Shown here piece after piece: positions 61,301 to 64,000 of a stretch of 64,000 nt of DNA. Every line of letters starts with the position of its first letter. Position 1 is the first letter of the stretch. Below the pieces are notes generated by a model, which was not told the origin of the DNA, did not search any database, and saw only the letters and a program-made list of their open reading frames with translations. Made by a program: the position numbers and the translations under genes. The DNA is from Calliopum simillimum (Eukaryota; Arthropoda; Insecta; Diptera; Lauxaniidae): assembly GCA_951812925.1 (NCBI GenBank), contig OX638371.1:84143697-84207696 (forward strand), given 5' to 3'.

Positions 61301-63579
61301 AATAAGTCCATAAAGGGCGGAAGTTATATCATAATATGAATTGGCTAACATTTTGTAAAAAATAATAAAATTGGGCTGTTTTCACAGAAAGGATACTTGA
61401 TGGTGCAGAATTAATGATATCGGTCAAATAACCGATTTATATGTTTTTGCTTTTGTTTAACTAATTTTTTAGACGCGTGAATAAGCATATTCACTAAAAA
61501 AAAAGGTTTCCCAGTTTTAGTTAACGAAGAAACAAATTTAGATATAAGCCCACTTTAGATAATTCACTTCGCAAGTCACTAAGCGACAAAAAAATTAATA
61601 GAAAAATGTTATTCCAATTTTAGTAATTTGATTACTATTTTATTATTAAATAAAAAAAAGTATTAAAATTAAGCTCTTTATACAAAATTAAAACTAAATT
61701 AGAAAATTAAAATTTAGTTACGTATACAGAAACCTCACGTTACGGATCTGTTTTATTCCCCTCTACCGAACTTGTTTTCGTCGTTGTCGTCTTTGTGTTT
61801 AATGTCGATGTAAAAAGATCAACATTACCGCTCATACGTTGAGCAAAGCGTTTGAACATATTTGTGCCAAAGTTTAAGCTATTGCTACTGCCACTGTTAG
61901 AACGCAAACTAGGAGGAACCGCATGATTTGTGCTTGTACGAAGTGAATCATCTGTGTGGGTGGGTGTTGTAGAATGATTACCACCAACGCAAGATGAAAA
62001 ACTTCTGCCAATGCGACTATCATCATTAGTTGCACTGTTGCAGATGTTTTGCTCTGTGGAGGCGGCAGGACGTTCACAAATACAACGAAATTTGTCACAT
62101 TGTGAACAAAGAAGTGCTTTATCCAGCTGAAAAATACATACACAAATTTACTAAAAAAAAGTATAAAAACTACTTTATATGGAGACGTGCGGTTAGTCCC
62201 AGATGTTAAGAAACACACAAAAGGAGTTGATGACAATAATTAGTAGCGAAAAAAGAAACCATTATTAATAATTTACAAAATTGGTAATCTTTCCCATGAA
62301 AATACCCGATATATCCTTCGGAAACAATAATCATGTTGTAGTACTTACATTTAGCTTTCTTAGCATATCTGCAACAATATTCAATGCGGTGGTTCGTGAA
62401 CTAGCTTGCATAGCATTTCCATTCAGCAAATTGTCAGGATCTGGAAAAGGTTCTATATTTAGGTTATAGTAGTTTGTTCAAAAGAGTTAAATTTACAAAA
62501 GCATGCTTTTAAACTACTCAGATTTATAATAAAGTAAGGCTAAAGCCACATATATGGACGTACACAAAATATAAGAACAAACAGTTTCTTTAATCGGTTT
62601 TTTTGTGCTTTAAAAGCCTTATTTTAATTCTTTAAAATATTTTACAAACGTTAGTTGTACATAAAAAAATTAAAAAACATTATTATATAAAAAATTTGTT
62701 CTAATTTAAAATCAGGTTGAAGCCATCAAAATTTCTTTCAAAGTTATTTTAAAGTGTTCGTTTAAGAAGCTTATAAATCGTTTAAAAAATGTAAAACTTA
62801 AATTAAAAGTTCAAAAGAATAAAACGACACATTTTGTTTGATAAGGTTTAACATGAATGCAGTAAAGGTAAGTATTTATAAAATAAAGTACATGCGTATA
62901 TTTAATATATGTAAGTTATTATACAAATATAACGATACTTTATGATTTTGTGCAGTCCATTTTATGTATTACTTTTTATTCGATTTTGCATTACAAAGTT
63001 TGAAAGCACGTTTTGTTTGCTTTATGGAATTCATAATCTTACTTTTCATTGAACGTTGATTAAAATCATTTATATTTGTCATTGACGTTGTTGTGCTCGA
63101 ATTTTGTATTGTATTTGAAATATCTCCATTGTTTTCAAGTTTGACAATGCCATTCGGAATAGTCGTTGAAGTTGTTAACGAGTTGTTCACCGATCCATTT
63201 GGCGCATAACGTGACTTTACATTTAGTTCTTGTTTAAGGTCTGTTTAAAAAATAACAACAAATTATTTTATATTTTAAAATAAATAAGGGGATTGATAAT
63301 ATTACCTCTTGTTTCATCCATAAGCCTTTGTAGTTTTTCCTGTAAAATTTCCTTTTCATCAACTTCCATTTCGAGCAATGCATTTTTCTCATAAGCTTTA
63401 TCAAGCATTCGTTCAAAATCAACAATACTTTCATTTAAAATTCTGTGCGCTCTTTCCAAGTCATCGTTTTTCTGTTCCAACTGGCGCATGTATTCCTTTT
63501 CAGAATCTCGTTCGTTTTTAATTTTCTCTAATTGTTTCTCAATATTAGCAAATTCTATTGCAAGAGAGTCGTGTTTTAA
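58275..63579 (-). CDS. nudE: nudE, dynein/Lis1 adaptor (3' half, two alternative ends)
   Basis: NudE/Ndel1 binds Lis1 and dynein and directs dynein in nuclear migration, spindle work and axonal transport. Exons on the minus strand: 63306-63579, 63043-63240, 62349-62440, then either 61740-62126 or 58275-58337. The first gives the conserved coiled coil (YMRQLEQKNDDLERAHRILN, then EKEILQEKLQRLMDETR). The third carries the C-terminal signature TTALNIVADMLRKLN, as in Ndel1. The far last exon continues AMETKLKTYRE, aligning with the vertebrate ALESKLASCR segment; the near one reads LDKALLCSQCDKFRCICE. Both fit phase 0. The N-terminal exons lie right of the window. Confidence 0.88.
58495..59290 (+). 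mobile_element. Non-autonomous Helitron with 123-bp tandem repeat
   Basis: Starts TC after an A (58494) and ends CTAG before a T (59291), the A|T insertion site of Helitrons. Eight bases before the CTAG is a small hairpin, GCCTAGCGAAGCGGGC (59263-59278). The 796-base element has no Rep/helicase. Its interior is largely a tandem repeat. Confidence 0.75.
58625..59110 (+). repeat. 123-bp tandem repeat, about four units
   Basis: CACCCGA(A/G)GGCTTCATAG recurs at 58641, 58764, 58887 and 59010, exactly 123 bases apart. Each unit has AGTCAAAACGAAGAATAT, then a variable GGAAAAA..TCTATGG part and CTGATAGTTTTTTGGAA. Confidence 0.85.
59702..60020. mobile_element. Inverted-repeat MITE, family 1, diverged copy
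   Basis: GGCCAGTTCCGTAATCCGTG at the left and GCAACGGGCCTG at the right, matching the ends of 692-1040; shared interior ATTAACGAAAAAGTAA and CGATAAAAAGTATTAGAATA. Confidence 0.65.
60384..60960 (-). mobile_element. mini-me/DINE-1-like element, copy F (truncated)
   Basis: Starts TTTAGTAAGCGTCCTACC and GGCCTGGCCAAACATTAAAT, three CACGCC-type units, and stops after GGCGGTAGGCGTGTC and CTAACTTTTAC, before the CAGC microsatellite and the TATACCC end. The half expected to initiate replication is missing. Confidence 0.7.
61290..61445. repeat. Inverted-repeat family 3, core fragment
   Basis: AAATTGGAATAAGTCCATAA, then AATAAAATTGGG, ACTTGATGG and GGTCAAATAACCGATT in the order seen at 21055 and 52139. 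Confidence 0.55.
61639..61644 (-). terminator. Polyadenylation signal for the near nudE end
   Basis: AATAAA on the minus strand, shortly after the TAA at 61740. Confidence 0.55.
61740..62126 (-). CDS. nudE: nudE alternative last exon, near (cysteine-rich)
   Basis: 129 codons including TAA. Begins LDKALLCSQCDKFRCICERP, four cysteines in C-x2-C-x5-C-x-C spacing, then a Ser/Thr-rich disordered tail with basic FKRFAQRMSG. Acceptor TTTTTCAG. AATAAA on this strand at 61639-61644, 96 bases after the stop, gives it its own 3' end. Confidence 0.8.
   Translation of the reverse strand: MDKALLCSQCDKFRCICERPAASTEQNICNSATNDDSRIGRSFSSCVGGNHSTTPTHTDDSLRTSTNHAVPPSLRSNSGSSNSLNFGTNMFKRFAQRMSGNVDLFTSTLNTKTTTTKTSSVEGNKTDP
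62349..62440 (-). CDS. nudE: nudE C-terminal signature exon
   Basis: Starts in phase 1 with PDNLLNGNAMQASSR, then TTALNIVADMLRKLN, the motif near the C-terminus of all NudE/Ndel1 proteins. GTAAGT donor, phase 0. Confidence 0.9.
63043..63240 (-). CDS. nudE: nudE exon with Ser/Thr/Asn linker
   Basis: Completes an aspartate, then LKQELNVKSRYAPNGS, the end of the conserved coil, followed by a low-complexity S/T/N linker. The donor AAAA|GTAAGA within ATGAAAAGTAAGATT gives phase 1, as the next exon needs. If unspliced, the frame runs on to a stop at 62969, a third possible end. Confidence 0.85.
63306..63579 (-). CDS. nudE: nudE coiled-coil exon
   Basis: 91 codons, phase 0 in after TTGCAG, phase 1 out at GTAATA. 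Heptad-rich coiled coil from LKHDSLAIEFANIEKQLEKI to LQRLMDETR, the Lis1-binding end of the NudE rod. First nudE exon within the window. Confidence 0.92.
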
Positions 63580-64000
63580 CTGCAATGAAATAATTTTTTA
63601 ATTTTAATGGCACTCTGTTTACTAAAAAAGATGGGCCGGGCCGCATGCAAATATTGTCTGACAATAGGTGGAGTAGAAACAATTTAGCGAGAATGTTTAA
63701 AATCTGTGTAAAAAGTTTACAGAAGATACAAACAAAGAGATAAAGCAGAAAAATGATGTGCTGAAAGCCAATTTTAAAAGAGAGAACATGTCAATGAAAG
63801 CGAAGTACCCCAGTAAAAAATGTATAAGACACGAAAGTAAATACCGACAATTTTCTTTGAAAGCTGTAGGTACTACTTCTCTCACTTACTTTTATCAGAC
63901 AATGTCCGCTATTTCATGTATGAATTTGCGATACACTGTATGTGACAAAACAGCCAGTCTGGATATTTTCTCTCATACAATGACACTTCTTTTATGTTTG
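63580..64000. other. nudE intron, nothing seen
   Basis: Upstream intron of nudE on the minus strand. No N-terminal nudE exon can be read here, so those exons lie beyond the window. Confidence 0.6.

Larger units (their letters stand above)
58338..61739. other. nudE last intron / 3' side of the near isoform
   Basis: Holds a Helitron (58495-59290), a family 1 MITE (59702-60020), a truncated mini-me copy (60384-60960) and a family 3 core (61290-61445). No further exon seen. Confidence 0.6.

Noticed and set aside
61874..62236. 120-codon minus-strand ORF starting FVCFLTSGTN
   Set aside because: It is a shifted frame over the near nudE last exon; the spliced reading in phase 0 joins the conserved nudE exon and has a matching acceptor.

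Overview
The window is AT-rich nuclear DNA of an insect, most likely a higher fly (Diptera). It has split genes with short GT..AG introns next to very long ones, insect-type proteins, and a dispersed repeat matching the mini-me/DINE-1 type known from flies. Tephritid fruit flies are my best guess; that is inference. Almost all of the 64 kb is intron or transposon-derived sequence. Only about 5 kb is coding.

Three coding loci can be rebuilt from splice sites and phase. (1) About 9.9-45.9 kb, minus strand: a voltage-gated calcium channel alpha2/delta subunit, 21 coding exons, 1,198 codons from the start ATG, lacking only the extreme C-terminus, which was not found. It has a signal peptide, a VWA domain with an intact DxSGS MIDAS, and the later Cache/alpha2 region. 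(2) 49.8-51.0 kb, plus strand: two small neighbouring genes for hydrophobic proteins of 124 aa (4 exons) and 79 aa (2 exons), unrecognised, possibly a tandem pair. (3) 58.3-63.6 kb, minus strand: the 3' half of nudE (dynein/Lis1 adaptor), whose first exons lie beyond the right edge. It appears to have two alternative last exons.

Region by region: 1-9.8 kb has no confident exon but holds several inverted-repeat elements and a complete hAT-type element with an exact 8-bp target duplication. 9.9-12.8 kb holds the 3' exons of alpha2/delta. 15-23.5 kb holds its middle exons between hairpin elements. 23.5-36.1 kb is a giant intron with mini-me/DINE-like copies, a deleted mariner, a foldback array and MITEs. 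36-46 kb holds the 5' exons, including VWA. 46-49.8 kb holds a decayed Tc1/mariner transposase and a composite inverted-repeat element. 51-58 kb is intergenic with MITEs. 58.5-59.3 kb is a Helitron with a 123-bp tandem array.

No operon, CRISPR array or bacterial-type system is present. The most interesting points are the two nudE ends, the paired small membrane-protein genes, a near-minimal perfect piggyBac-like MITE, the hAT element packed with short CAGTAA-type repeats, and several hairpin-forming element families that recur within this one window.
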